Shown piece by piece: positions 44,937-53,559 of a stretch of DNA of 64,000 nucleotides (positions are counted from its first letter, which is position 1; every line of letters starts with the position of its first letter). The notes beneath the pieces are model-generated. The model made no database searches and was not told the DNA's origin. It saw only the letters and a program-made list of their open reading frames with translations. Source of the DNA: Candidatus Gastranaerophilales bacterium (GTDB lineage Bacteria; Cyanobacteriota; Vampirovibrionia; Gastranaerophilales; Gastranaerophilaceae); assembly GCA_944326615.1 (NCBI GenBank), contig CALVEO010000004.1, positions 1 through 64,000 on the forward strand, read 5' to 3'. The translations under genes and the position numbers were made by a program.

Positions 44937-46635
44937 ACTTTTAGATTGTACAATACGCGACGGAGGACATTTAAACGGTTGGAATTTTACCCCTGAATGT
45001 GTTAGAGCTTCTTATTATGCAGCAGTCAAAGCAGGAGCAGATTATTTTGAAATAGGTTACAGATTTAAAAATCCAAAACCTGAATGGGGTCTATTTGCAA
45101 AATGTGATGACAATATGCTGCTCAATTTAATAACGCCAAATCCAAAATGTAAAATATCACTTATGATTGATGCAGGCAAGTCTGATGCAGATGAATTTAG
45201 GGAATGTAATTCAAAACTTACACCAATTTCTTTAGTGCGCGTTGCAACTTATCCGCAAAAACTTGAAGAAGCATTCGATTTGTGCGAAAAATTACACAAA
45301 AAAGGATACAATTTATTTTTGAATTTAATGGCAATATCTGAATTTAAAGAAGAGGATTTTGACAAAATAAAACACTGGCCTAATAAAAGTATACTTGATG
45401 CTATCTGTTTTGCTGACAGTTTTGGCTCCTTTATTCCTGATGATATTGAAAAATATTATAACAAATTAAAATCTCTTGGATTTAAAAATATAAGTTTTCA
45501 TTCGCATAATAACCTGCAGCTTGCTTTCGCAAATACATTAAAGGCAATCGATTTAAATTTCTACTCTGTTGATGCTTCAATCTACGGCATGGGCAGAGGT
45601 TCCGGCAACCTGCCAGCAGAAATTATTACAGGGTATCTCAGTAAAACCGGCAACCAGAAATATAATCCTGTTGCTTATATTGATGTAATTGAACGTTTTT
45701 ATTTAAAATTTACACAAACAACCCCCTGGGGCTATCGTATTCAATCGTTAATCGGCGGATTAAAAAATATTCATCCTTATTACGTTAACGGATTATATGA
45801 AAAGAAATCATTCACTATTAATGAAATCTGGACAGCCGCTGATCTTGTAAAAAAATACGCTCCGATATCATTCAGCAGTGATAATCTTAATAATGTACTG
45901 TCTGATAAATTTGTAAACTACGATGATATTAAAATTAAAGATAAATTAGCTGTTCTACCTGAAAAAGATGCATTTTCACAGGGAAATGTCGAATTTAAAA
46001 ATTTATATAAAGACAGAAATTTCATGATTATTGCAAACGGTTCTTCAATAAAAGAAAATCAGGAAGTTATCAAACGTTTTATAAGAGAAAAAGACTGTGT
46101 TGTAATCGGAACAAACTTTTTAGAAAATTTATATGATACAGATTTTCATTGTTTTGTAAATAGAAAACGGTTTTTAAAATATATAAATACCGTACACTCA
46201 ACACTGCTGTTGCCTTCTTTTTTCGGCAAAGAACTTGTAAAAGAGAATACAACAAATAAAGTAATGTATTTTGATACTAAACTTTCAGACAACATTACAG
46301 ACAATTTATTTGAAAATGACACCCACATATATAAGTATCTGAATGTAGCAATCTCTGCGATTTATTGTGCATATCAGATGGGGGCAAAAGCAATTTATGC
46401 CGTTGGAATTGACGGTTTCGGAAAAAATGGAGAAAAATTTGAATATTTCTATAAAGAAGATGATTTCTATAACAATAAAGAATATTTGATGAAAGCTTAT
46501 CAGGAATTGTCAGAAAGTTTAGATATAATAAATAAATTTTTGGAAAGTAAATCAATACCATTTTCTATCTTAACCAAAACTTCACACGACAAATATTTTA
46601 GTGATGTATTAATGGAGAAAGCATATGTCAATTAA
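44926..46635 (+). CDS. two-domain protein: DRE-TIM metallo-aldolase plus DUF115-like C-terminal domain
   Basis: 569 residues. Residues 1-300 form an HMGL-like barrel: LLDCTIRDGGHLNGW has the DRE-type Arg-Asp metal motif, SFHSHNNLQLAFAN the His-x-His metal ligands, and DASIYGMGRGSGNLPAE the end of the barrel, most like 4-hydroxy-2-oxovalerate aldolases, which join pyruvate and an aldehyde. No acetaldehyde dehydrogenase partner is present. From about residue 365 (NFMIIANGSSIKEN) a second, Rossmann-like domain follows (VVIGTNFLENLYDTDFHCF, AIYAVGIDGFGKNG), like DUF115/MptE-type domains of surface-glycan clusters. Start codon TTG at 44926 following AAGGAGG. The pairing of domains is unusual. Confidence 0.75.
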   Translation: MKTKLLDCTIRDGGHLNGWNFTPECVRASYYAAVKAGADYFEIGYRFKNPKPEWGLFAKCDDNMLLNLITPNPKCKISLMIDAGKSDADEFRECNSKLTPISLVRVATYPQKLEEAFDLCEKLHKKGYNLFLNLMAISEFKEEDFDKIKHWPNKSILDAICFADSFGSFIPDDIEKYYNKLKSLGFKNISFHSHNNLQLAFANTLKAIDLNFYSVDASIYGMGRGSGNLPAEIITGYLSKTGNQKYNPVAYIDVIERFYLKFTQTTPWGYRIQSLIGGLKNIHPYYVNGLYEKKSFTINEIWTAADLVKKYAPISFSSDNLNNVLSDKFVNYDDIKIKDKLAVLPEKDAFSQGNVEFKNLYKDRNFMIIANGSSIKENQEVIKRFIREKDCVVIGTNFLENLYDTDFHCFVNRKRFLKYINTVHSTLLLPSFFGKELVKENTTNKVMYFDTKLSDNITDNLFENDTHIYKYLNVAISAIYCAYQMGAKAIYAVGIDGFGKNGEKFEYFYKEDDFYNNKEYLMKAYQELSESLDIINKFLESKSIPFSILTKTSHDKYFSDVLMEKAYVN

Positions 46636-47377
46636 AGAAAAATTAAAAAATAGAGAACAAATGTTTGGAACATGGTGTATAATTCCTTCACCTGAAGTTG
46701 TTAATATATTATGCAAGTCAGGTTTAGATTTTGTACTTGTAGATTTTGAACATAGTCCGGTAAATTTCGAAACAGCACAAAAAATGATTATGGCAGCCCA
46801 TGCAGAAAATAAATACGCAGTTTCAAGAGTTGGCAAACTTGATGATGTTGAAATTTTAAGAAGCTTGGACATTGCATCTGACGGTATAATTATTCCTCAT
46901 ATTGAAAGTCTTGATGATGTCAATCGTTGCCTTGAATTCATAAAATATTATCCTCAGGGTAATCGTGGCTACTCGCCTTACACCAGAGCCGGAGGATATT
47001 GCGTAAATGCCGATTATACACAAAATGCAAATAAAAATATATTATTTGGTATTATTATTGAAAGTAAAAAAGGTATTGAAAACCTTGATGAAATTTTATC
47101 AAGTCCTGATTTGGATTTAGTGTATCTTGGAGCTTATGACATTTCAATATCTCTTGGTCTGGCAGGCAAAATTAATCATCCAAAAGTTTTAGAAGTTTTG
47201 AACTTATGCATTGAAAAAATTACAGCCGCCGGCAAAATTGTTGGAGCAATGTATCATACACAGGAAGATTACGAAACATTTACTCAAAAAAATGTTAATT
47301 TTTTGGTGTATAAAGTTGATTCTTTAATAATCAATGAAGGACTGGAGCAGGTAAGAACAGTAAAAGGTGTAAAATAA
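46625..47377 (+). CDS. HpcH/HpaI-family aldolase
   Basis: 250-residue class II pyruvate aldolase. GTWCIIPSPEVVNILCKSGLD and FVLVDFEHSP (catalytic His region), SRVGKLDDVEILRSLDIASD, GIIIPHIES, a metal Glu in IIIESKKG and LVYLGAYDISISLGL with the metal Asp are all typical. Members cleave or form 4-hydroxy-2-oxo acids such as 2-keto-3-deoxy-L-rhamnonate. A second aldolase of another fold lies directly upstream, with 11 nt overlap. I infer that both make branched or extended oxo-acids for the downstream ThDP enzyme; a catabolic role is unlikely in this operon. Confidence 0.85.
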   Translation: MSIKEKLKNREQMFGTWCIIPSPEVVNILCKSGLDFVLVDFEHSPVNFETAQKMIMAAHAENKYAVSRVGKLDDVEILRSLDIASDGIIIPHIESLDDVNRCLEFIKYYPQGNRGYSPYTRAGGYCVNADYTQNANKNILFGIIIESKKGIENLDEILSSPDLDLVYLGAYDISISLGLAGKINHPKVLEVLNLCIEKITAAGKIVGAMYHTQEDYETFTQKNVNFLVYKVDSLIINEGLEQVRTVKGVK

Positions 47378-49146
47378 TGAATGTATCTGAATATATAATG
47401 GAGAGAATTGCACAAGAGGGTGTAGAAAAAGTTTTTATGGTATCAGGCGGAGGAGGGATGTTCCTAATTGAAGCCTTAGGTAATAATCCCAAATTACAAC
47501 ATGTTTGTAATCATCATGAACAAGCTGTAGTTATGGCTGCCGAAGGTTATCAGAGAGCAACCAGAAACCTGGGGGTTGCACTTGTTACGACAGGACCGGC
47601 TGCGACCAATACTTTAACAGGTATATGCTGTGCCTGGAATGATTCTATACCATTACTAATTCTTTCAGGGCAAGCTAAAACTCCAACATTGATAGGCGAT
47701 AGCGGAATGCGTCAAAGAGGAACACATGAAGTAAATATTTCCCAGATTGTTAAACCTGTCACAAAATATTCTGTGTGTATAAAAGATGTAAATGAAGTTC
47801 GTTATCACCTTGAAAAAGCATTATATCTTGCTAAAAATGGCCGTCCTGGACCTGTTTTACTGGATATCCCGCTTGATATTCAACAGGCAGAAATTAATCC
47901 TAATGCACAAAAAGGATTTACTCCGGAAAAAATTGAATACGATGATAAAATTGATAATGTTTTTTCAATGTTAAAAAATGCTAAACGCCCTGTTATTTTA
48001 GCAGGTTATGGTCTAAAATTATCAAAAACAGAACAATACATGCTTGATATATCGGAAAAATATAATATCCCTGTAGTTACTCCAAAAAATGGTATGGATA
48101 TGATTTGGGAAACACATCCAATGTTAGCAGGCAGAATTGGGATAAACGGACAAAGGGCCGGCAATCTTACCATACAAAATTCTGATTTTATATTAATTTT
48201 AGGTGCAAGACTACCACTGGTTACAGTTGGATATGAAACCGATTTGTTTGCCCCTCATGCAAAAAAAGTTATTGTAGATTGCGATATGGCTCAGCTTAAA
48301 CATTGCTGGATAAAAACAGATTTATCAGTGTATGCAGATTTAAAAGATTTTATGCCAAAATTTGCAAAAAAATTAGAAGATGAAAAATTTTCTTATGATA
48401 GTAATTTTTGGGTAAATAAAGTTCAAGGTTATAGAAAAAAATATCCTACAGTAACTGATAAAGTCCGCAAACAAAATAAGTATGTTGATTCATATTTTTT
48501 CTTTGATACCTTGTCTGATTATATGACAAAAGATGATGTATTAGTTACAGATCAGGGGGCAGCTTTTTATTCTTTAACTACAGCATTTAAAGTAAAAAAA
48601 GGACAATTAGCATTTACAAACGGCGGTTTTTCACCTATGGGTTATGGATTGCCTGCATCCATAGGATGCTGCTTTGCGCCCGGAGTTAGAAAAGTTGTAT
48701 CTGTAAACGGCGATGGCGGCTTACAAATGAATTTACAGGAATTGCAGACGATTATTCATCATAATCTTGATATAAAAGTTTTTGTTTTTAATAATGACGG
48801 CTACTTGAGTATTAAACATACACAAACGAATTTCTTTAACGGACATTTAGTCGGTTCAAATCCGGCAAGCGGGGTATCTTGTCCGGATAGTATTAAATTA
48901 GGAAAAGCATACGGATTTAAAACATTTAGAATAAGAAACCACAAAGAAACAGCAAAAATAATTGAAAAAGTTATGAAAACTACAGGCCCAGTTCTTGTAG
49001 AGGTAATGCTTGATCCAATGCAGCCATATTACCCTAAAGTAACTTCACAAAAATTGCCTGATGGGACGTTTAAATCCCAGCCACTGGATAATATGTGGCC
49101 GTTTTTGCCCAAAGAGGAAATGGCTGAAAACAGGAGAATGAATTAA
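47377..49146 (+). CDS. ThDP-dependent acetolactate-synthase-like enzyme, candidate sugar-branching enzyme (YerE-like)
   Basis: 589 residues with the three domains of AHAS/POX enzymes: Pyr domain with the catalytic Glu in CNHHEQAVVMAAEGYQR (about residue 49), a central domain (about 190-330), and the PP domain with the ThDP motif NGDGGLQMNLQE...NNDG (about 443-472). In Yersinia, YerE of this family transfers a two-carbon unit from pyruvate onto CDP-4-keto-3,6-dideoxyglucose, giving yersiniose. rfbF, rfbG and rfbH just upstream should make exactly that acceptor, which is why I prefer this role over branched-chain amino acid synthesis. No regulatory IlvN subunit gene is present. Overlaps the HpcH gene by 1 nt. 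Confidence 0.78.
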   Translation: MNVSEYIMERIAQEGVEKVFMVSGGGGMFLIEALGNNPKLQHVCNHHEQAVVMAAEGYQRATRNLGVALVTTGPAATNTLTGICCAWNDSIPLLILSGQAKTPTLIGDSGMRQRGTHEVNISQIVKPVTKYSVCIKDVNEVRYHLEKALYLAKNGRPGPVLLDIPLDIQQAEINPNAQKGFTPEKIEYDDKIDNVFSMLKNAKRPVILAGYGLKLSKTEQYMLDISEKYNIPVVTPKNGMDMIWETHPMLAGRIGINGQRAGNLTIQNSDFILILGARLPLVTVGYETDLFAPHAKKVIVDCDMAQLKHCWIKTDLSVYADLKDFMPKFAKKLEDEKFSYDSNFWVNKVQGYRKKYPTVTDKVRKQNKYVDSYFFFDTLSDYMTKDDVLVTDQGAAFYSLTTAFKVKKGQLAFTNGGFSPMGYGLPASIGCCFAPGVRKVVSVNGDGGLQMNLQELQTIIHHNLDIKVFVFNNDGYLSIKHTQTNFFNGHLVGSNPASGVSCPDSIKLGKAYGFKTFRIRNHKETAKIIEKVMKTTGPVLVEVMLDPMQPYYPKVTSQKLPDGTFKSQPLDNMWPFLPKEEMAENRRMN

Positions 49147-49147
49147 A

Positions 49148-51379
49148 GTGTTTAAAGAAATAAAATGCAATGTAATAGATTATATAAACAAAAATTTTAG
49201 TGTAATATTTTATATCATAACTTCTATATTTATTTTTACTATAGTAAAAATATTGATTAGTTCAATTTTACCAGAAAATAATGTAAAAGTTTTTACTCAT
49301 TACAATTTCTTATTTTTTACAGATAAATTACAAGAAATAATAAACTATATAATGGGAGCAGGAGTATTTTTCTTAATGTTTATCCTATATCCGATTTATA
49401 AAAAATTCTCAGAATTCTCCACAAAATGCCCCCCCCCCGAAACACTTTTTTTAAATTTTATTATTATTTTGATATTAACACAAATAAAAACCTCAAGTAT
49501 AATTAAAGCATCCATTTTATCTCTTTTTGCAATAATATTATATGTCTCTTGTTTTTATTTCGCAAAAACAAATTATTTGGGAAAAATTTTTTTAATGTTA
49601 AGTTTAATACTAAAAAAATTTAAAACAAATTATATTATTAATACTATTTTCTGTATAAGTATTTTCATGTTTATATTTCAAATCTTTCCTTTTGTTTTTC
49701 AGGGACTAAAAGTAATGAACGAATTCATAGATATTCCTGAACAGACAATTATAGAAGATAAAATAATTAGCAATATAGACTATGAAATGTCATCAAAATT
49801 TAAAGATTATACAGAAATAAAAAAAGAAGAATCCGAAATAACGCAATATAATAAAATCAACAATTTTGAAATACATTGGAAAACCTTATCTCGCTGGGCA
49901 CTATACCATCATTCACATATGCTTATACCAATGCTTGAATTAGAATTAGGGAAAGATAGAACACAAATTTTTTCACAATATAGCTTATTTAATACCAATT
50001 TATTGCGTTATGCTCTTAAATATACAGGTGGTATAAATATTCAAACTTATTTTAAACTATACTATTCTTTTTACTATTTGTATTATGGACTTTTAATATT
50101 TTTTGCCTACAAAATTTTCAGAAGCAAAAATTATACATTAGCATTATTATTATCAATTATAATCTCAATTAATATATATAATTTCTACTATTTTTATTTG
50201 GCTCCCGGATGCAATCCTATGAGGCACTGTCTGGATATAATTGTAATCTTTCTGTTATATAAATATTATACCAATTATAAGATTAAATATTTTGTGTCAT
50301 CTGTGATACTTTCACTATTAGCGACATTACTCAATGCTAATATGGGTTTATTTCTATATTTAGCGGCACTACCAACTTTTTGGTATAAAAATATTATCGT
50401 AGGAGAAAGAAAAAATTATTTAAGTGAAATAATAGTATTAGTCTGTTCTCTTTTTATTCTGCCTTTTATTTATCATACTTCAACTATTGGTATTGATTAC
50501 ACAAAAGAATACTTTATTGCTGGAATGCTTGGCTGGCATTTACCTACTGCACTTATGTATAAAATTTTCGCTGCAATCATGGCCTGTTATATATTTTTTA
50601 CTGTAATAAAAGTCTATAACAAATTTTCTAATTTAAAATTTATTGCATTCTTTTCATTCATATACGTTCAAGGTTTATTATTATATTTTGTATGGGGTTC
50701 AGACACCAAACATTTTATGGTAATAATGCCTGTAATTTCATTTATGTTTTTGATGATATTTAAACTAATTATAGATACATACTTAAACAATAAATTTCTA
50801 AATTATAGAAATATAATAACAAATATCTCAATAGGATGCCTTTTTATAATTGCATGTATCGGTTTTTCCAAATATGTTGACGATTATCAAAGCTATTGCA
50901 ATATTTTTAAACATCATATAACTTACAATTGGAATTTAAAAAATGCAAAATTCACATCAACAATGAATCCGGCATATTTCACAGATTCTATTGATTTAAT
51001 AAAAAAATATTCTAAAAATCAAAATGGTATATATATTATTTCAAAATATGATTATTTTGTTCCATTTCTAGCTGATAAATACAGTTTAATGCCATATATA
51101 AATTTAGAATGGTATCTTGAATCTGATAAAGAAGTTAATAAAACAATTAACTTAATTAAAACAGAAAAACCAGAAATACTATTCACTGATAAGAATATAA
51201 TGTACAGAAATAATAAATGTTATTCAAATTATAATAGGAATTTTTCATATTTAAATCTTGAATGTCAAGCTCATAAAGATAGAATACATAAACTTGAAAA
51301 TATTTTCAATTCTGTTATAACTGATTATGAAGCTATTGACTCTAGTTATTTGTTGACAGTATATAGGAGGAAAAAATGA
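49148..51379 (+). CDS. large multi-pass membrane protein, probable GT-C-type sugar transferase, with C10 tract
   Basis: 743 residues starting with GTG at 49148, one nucleotide after the previous stop. About twelve or more hydrophobic helices up to residue 590, then an extracytoplasmic domain of about 150 residues. This is the layout of GT-C enzymes using lipid-linked sugars, and the downstream GtrB- and GtrA-like genes support it; no conclusive motif is seen. A run of ten C's at 49429-49438 codes for Cys-Pro-Pro-Pro at residues 94-97 and keeps the frame; gain or loss of one base would end translation early. Codon use is more AT-rich than in the neighbouring enzymes, suggesting a separate origin. 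Confidence 0.65.
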   Translation: MFKEIKCNVIDYINKNFSVIFYIITSIFIFTIVKILISSILPENNVKVFTHYNFLFFTDKLQEIINYIMGAGVFFLMFILYPIYKKFSEFSTKCPPPETLFLNFIIILILTQIKTSSIIKASILSLFAIILYVSCFYFAKTNYLGKIFLMLSLILKKFKTNYIINTIFCISIFMFIFQIFPFVFQGLKVMNEFIDIPEQTIIEDKIISNIDYEMSSKFKDYTEIKKEESEITQYNKINNFEIHWKTLSRWALYHHSHMLIPMLELELGKDRTQIFSQYSLFNTNLLRYALKYTGGINIQTYFKLYYSFYYLYYGLLIFFAYKIFRSKNYTLALLLSIIISINIYNFYYFYLAPGCNPMRHCLDIIVIFLLYKYYTNYKIKYFVSSVILSLLATLLNANMGLFLYLAALPTFWYKNIIVGERKNYLSEIIVLVCSLFILPFIYHTSTIGIDYTKEYFIAGMLGWHLPTALMYKIFAAIMACYIFFTVIKVYNKFSNLKFIAFFSFIYVQGLLLYFVWGSDTKHFMVIMPVISFMFLMIFKLIIDTYLNNKFLNYRNIITNISIGCLFIIACIGFSKYVDDYQSYCNIFKHHITYNWNLKNAKFTSTMNPAYFTDSIDLIKKYSKNQNGIYIISKYDYFVPFLADKYSLMPYINLEWYLESDKEVNKTINLIKTEKPEILFTDKNIMYRNNKCYSNYNRNFSYLNLECQAHKDRIHKLENIFNSVITDYEAIDSSYLLTVYRRKK
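49429..49438 (+). repeat. C10 homopolymer inside the transferase gene (candidate phase switch)
   Basis: Ten C's in frame, the ON state. Flanks AAAATG on the left and GAAACACT on the right match those of the tract at 28178-28187 (AAAATG and GACACT). Confidence 0.7.
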
Positions 51380-52230
51380 ATATTCTATTAACTGGTAGTG
51401 GCGGATTTATAGGGAAAAATTTGAAAGCCTTTTTATCTCCACAGTATTTTTTATTGACTCCTCGGAGTTTTGAATTAAATCTAACAAATGAAAATGCTGT
51501 CAGAAATTACTTTCATATTAATGATATTGATTTTATTATTCATTGTGGTTCAATAGGAGGTTATAGAAATCAAAAAGATAAAGATACAACATTTGAAGAT
51601 AATATTGCGATGGTCAATAATATATTAAAATTCAAAAAAAATTCCTGTCGAGTAATCCTGTTTGGTTCTGGTGCAATGTATGATAAATCCAGACCTTTGC
51701 ACAAAGTTGCCGAAAATGAAATAGGGAAATTTATTCCTAAGGATTTGTACGGGAAATCAAAACTTGAAATTGCAAAAATAATTGATAAAAGAGATGATGT
51801 TGTTTGTTTAAATATTTTCGGATGCTATGGGCAATACGAAAAAGACTCTCGATTTCCGACTTATGCTATAAAGCAAAAATTAAGAGGAGAAAAAATCTCT
51901 ATAAACCAAAATGTTATATTTGATTATATATACATAAAAGATTTATGTAAAATAATTAAATATTTTATTAGCCATAAACCGCAAAATAAAATTATAAATG
52001 TTACTCCGGACAAAAGTATTTCCCTTTTGGAAATTGCCAATATTATTAACAAAATTGACAATCCGCGAGTTGAGATTGAAATTTTAACAAAGGGGATGAA
52101 CAATGAATACACAGGCTCAAATTTATTATTAAAAAGTGAAATTCCAAATTTTCAATTTACTGATTACGAAAAAGGTTTAAAAGAATTATTTGATATTATT
52201 AAAAGGATAGAACAAAATGAAAAAAATTAG
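51376..52230 (+). CDS. NAD-dependent epimerase/dehydratase-family SDR
   Basis: 284-residue extended SDR. GSGGFIGKNL is the Gly-rich nucleotide-binding motif; LFGSGAMYDK and LYGKSKLEIAK give the catalytic Ser/Tyr and Lys (YxxxK, Tyr-Gly-Lys-Ser-Lys); DYIYIKDLCKII matches GDP-mannose/fucose-type SDRs. I infer reduction of the branched keto-sugar made by the ThDP enzyme, as YerF does after YerE, though an epimerase is also possible. Starts within the last four bases of the membrane protein gene; overlaps the next gene. Confidence 0.87.
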   Translation: MNILLTGSGGFIGKNLKAFLSPQYFLLTPRSFELNLTNENAVRNYFHINDIDFIIHCGSIGGYRNQKDKDTTFEDNIAMVNNILKFKKNSCRVILFGSGAMYDKSRPLHKVAENEIGKFIPKDLYGKSKLEIAKIIDKRDDVVCLNIFGCYGQYEKDSRFPTYAIKQKLRGEKISINQNVIFDYIYIKDLCKIIKYFISHKPQNKIINVTPDKSISLLEIANIINKIDNPRVEIEILTKGMNNEYTGSNLLLKSEIPNFQFTDYEKGLKELFDIIKRIEQNEKN

Positions 52231-53152
52231 TATAGTTACAAGTTGTTATAATGAAGAAGGCAATGTTGCAATTTTGTATGAAAAAGTCAAAGAACAAATG
52301 GAAAAGCTTCCCTATGAATGGGAACTTATATATGAAGATAATGCTTCAAAAGACGGTACTGTTAAAATATTAAGGGAATTATGTGCTAAAGATAAAAGAG
52401 TAAAAGTTTTATTAAATACTAGAAATTTTGGCTGCACACGCTCTGCACATAATGTTATGCTAAGTGCATATGGGGATGCCGTTATTTTTATGGTATCCGA
52501 CTTGCAGGATCCGCCGGAATTGTTACCCAAATTTGTTGATAAATGGCAAGCCGGCTATAAGGTCGTTTTGGGGCAGAAAAATAAATCTAAAGAAAATCCT
52601 TTAATGTTTGCAGTGAGAAAATTATTTTACAAAATAATGCACACAATTGTAGATGATAACACAGAACAACTGAATCAATGTACAGGTTTTGGATTATATG
52701 ATAAACAGGTTATAGATATTTTCAGAAATATAGATGATCCTTATCCTTACTTAAGAGGATTAATCTGTGAAGTAGGGTATGAAACAGCTCTTATTCAATT
52801 CACACAACCCAAACGGAAAAGTGGTTTCTCCAAAAATAAATTTTATAATTTATATGATTACGCAATGCTTGGGATTGTTAAACATTCAAGAGTACCACTA
52901 CGTATGGTCGCATTTATAGGGATATTATGTTCTATGATAAGTTTGTTTGTTGCATTTATATATTTTTGCGCAAAACTGATGTTCTGGAACAGCTTTGAAC
53001 TGGGCAAAGCACCTGTAATAATAGGCTTATTTTTCTTTTCTTCCGTTCAGCTTTTCTTCCTTGGTTTGATTGGAGAATATGTAGGTGCAATTTATACCAG
53101 AATAGATAAAAAACCGTTAGTAGTAATTAAGGAAAAAATTAACTTTGATTAG
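52217..53152 (+). CDS. family 2 glycosyltransferase, GtrB/DPM1-like (polyprenyl-phosphate sugar synthase)
   Basis: 311 residues. GT-A domain: ISIVTSCYNEEGNVAILYEK, then IYEDNASKDGT and MVSDLQDPPELLPKF with the DXD-like Asp residues; RKLFYKIMHTI and FGLYDKQVID follow as in GtrB/DPM1 proteins. Two C-terminal membrane helices (about 225-250 and 265-290). Members move a sugar from a nucleotide donor to undecaprenyl phosphate at the cytoplasmic face. With the GtrA-type flippase next to it, this gives the standard lipid-linked sugar unit. Here the donor may be the CDP-branched sugar; that is inference. Confidence 0.9.
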   Translation: MKKISIVTSCYNEEGNVAILYEKVKEQMEKLPYEWELIYEDNASKDGTVKILRELCAKDKRVKVLLNTRNFGCTRSAHNVMLSAYGDAVIFMVSDLQDPPELLPKFVDKWQAGYKVVLGQKNKSKENPLMFAVRKLFYKIMHTIVDDNTEQLNQCTGFGLYDKQVIDIFRNIDDPYPYLRGLICEVGYETALIQFTQPKRKSGFSKNKFYNLYDYAMLGIVKHSRVPLRMVAFIGILCSMISLFVAFIYFCAKLMFWNSFELGKAPVIIGLFFFSSVQLFFLGLIGEYVGAIYTRIDKKPLVVIKEKINFD

Positions 53153-53549
53153 CGCACTTAAAACTTTATGTGAAAAGTTTAATATCAGCTGGAGATTTAT
53201 TAAATTCCTTTTTGTCGGAGTTTTAAATACGCTATTTGGTTATGCAGTATTTGCTTTATTTAATTTCTTAGGTTTACATTATACACTATCAACTTTATTA
53301 GCAACAGTTCTTGGAATTCTGTTTAATTTTAAAACAACAGGATGTATTGTATTCAAAAACGGAAATAATAAATTATTATTCAGATTTGTATTAGTTTATT
53401 CTTTCACTTATATATTTACGATTGCGGCTTTATACGGTTTTAGAACTTTAAATATGAACAACATGTATATAAATTATGCTCTATTACTGCCAGTTAATGC
53501 AATGCTTTCTTATATACTTATGAAAAAATTTGTATTTTTAACAACATAA
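53145..53549 (+). CDS. GtrA-family membrane protein (lipid-sugar flippase)
   Basis: 134 residues with four transmembrane helices: FIKFLFVGVLNTLFGYAVFA opens the GtrA domain, followed by TLLATVLGILFNF, FVLVYSFTYIFTIAALYGF and MLSYILMKKFVF. Translation starts at a TTG at 53145, overlapping the GT2 gene by 8 nt. GtrA proteins are thought to flip undecaprenyl-phosphate-sugar to the periplasm. Last gene of the operon; it converges on the helicase gene with 10 nt between stops. Confidence 0.92.
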   Translation: MISALKTLCEKFNISWRFIKFLFVGVLNTLFGYAVFALFNFLGLHYTLSTLLATVLGILFNFKTTGCIVFKNGNNKLLFRFVLVYSFTYIFTIAALYGFRTLNMNNMYINYALLLPVNAMLSYILMKKFVFLTT

Positions 53550-53559
53550 AAAAATTAGT

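Noticed and set aside
47377-49146. Acetolactate synthase of branched-chain amino acid synthesis (IlvB)
   Set aside because: No regulatory subunit or ilv neighbours; the gene is tightly embedded with rfbFGH and aldolases, which fits a sugar-branching role better. Not excluded.
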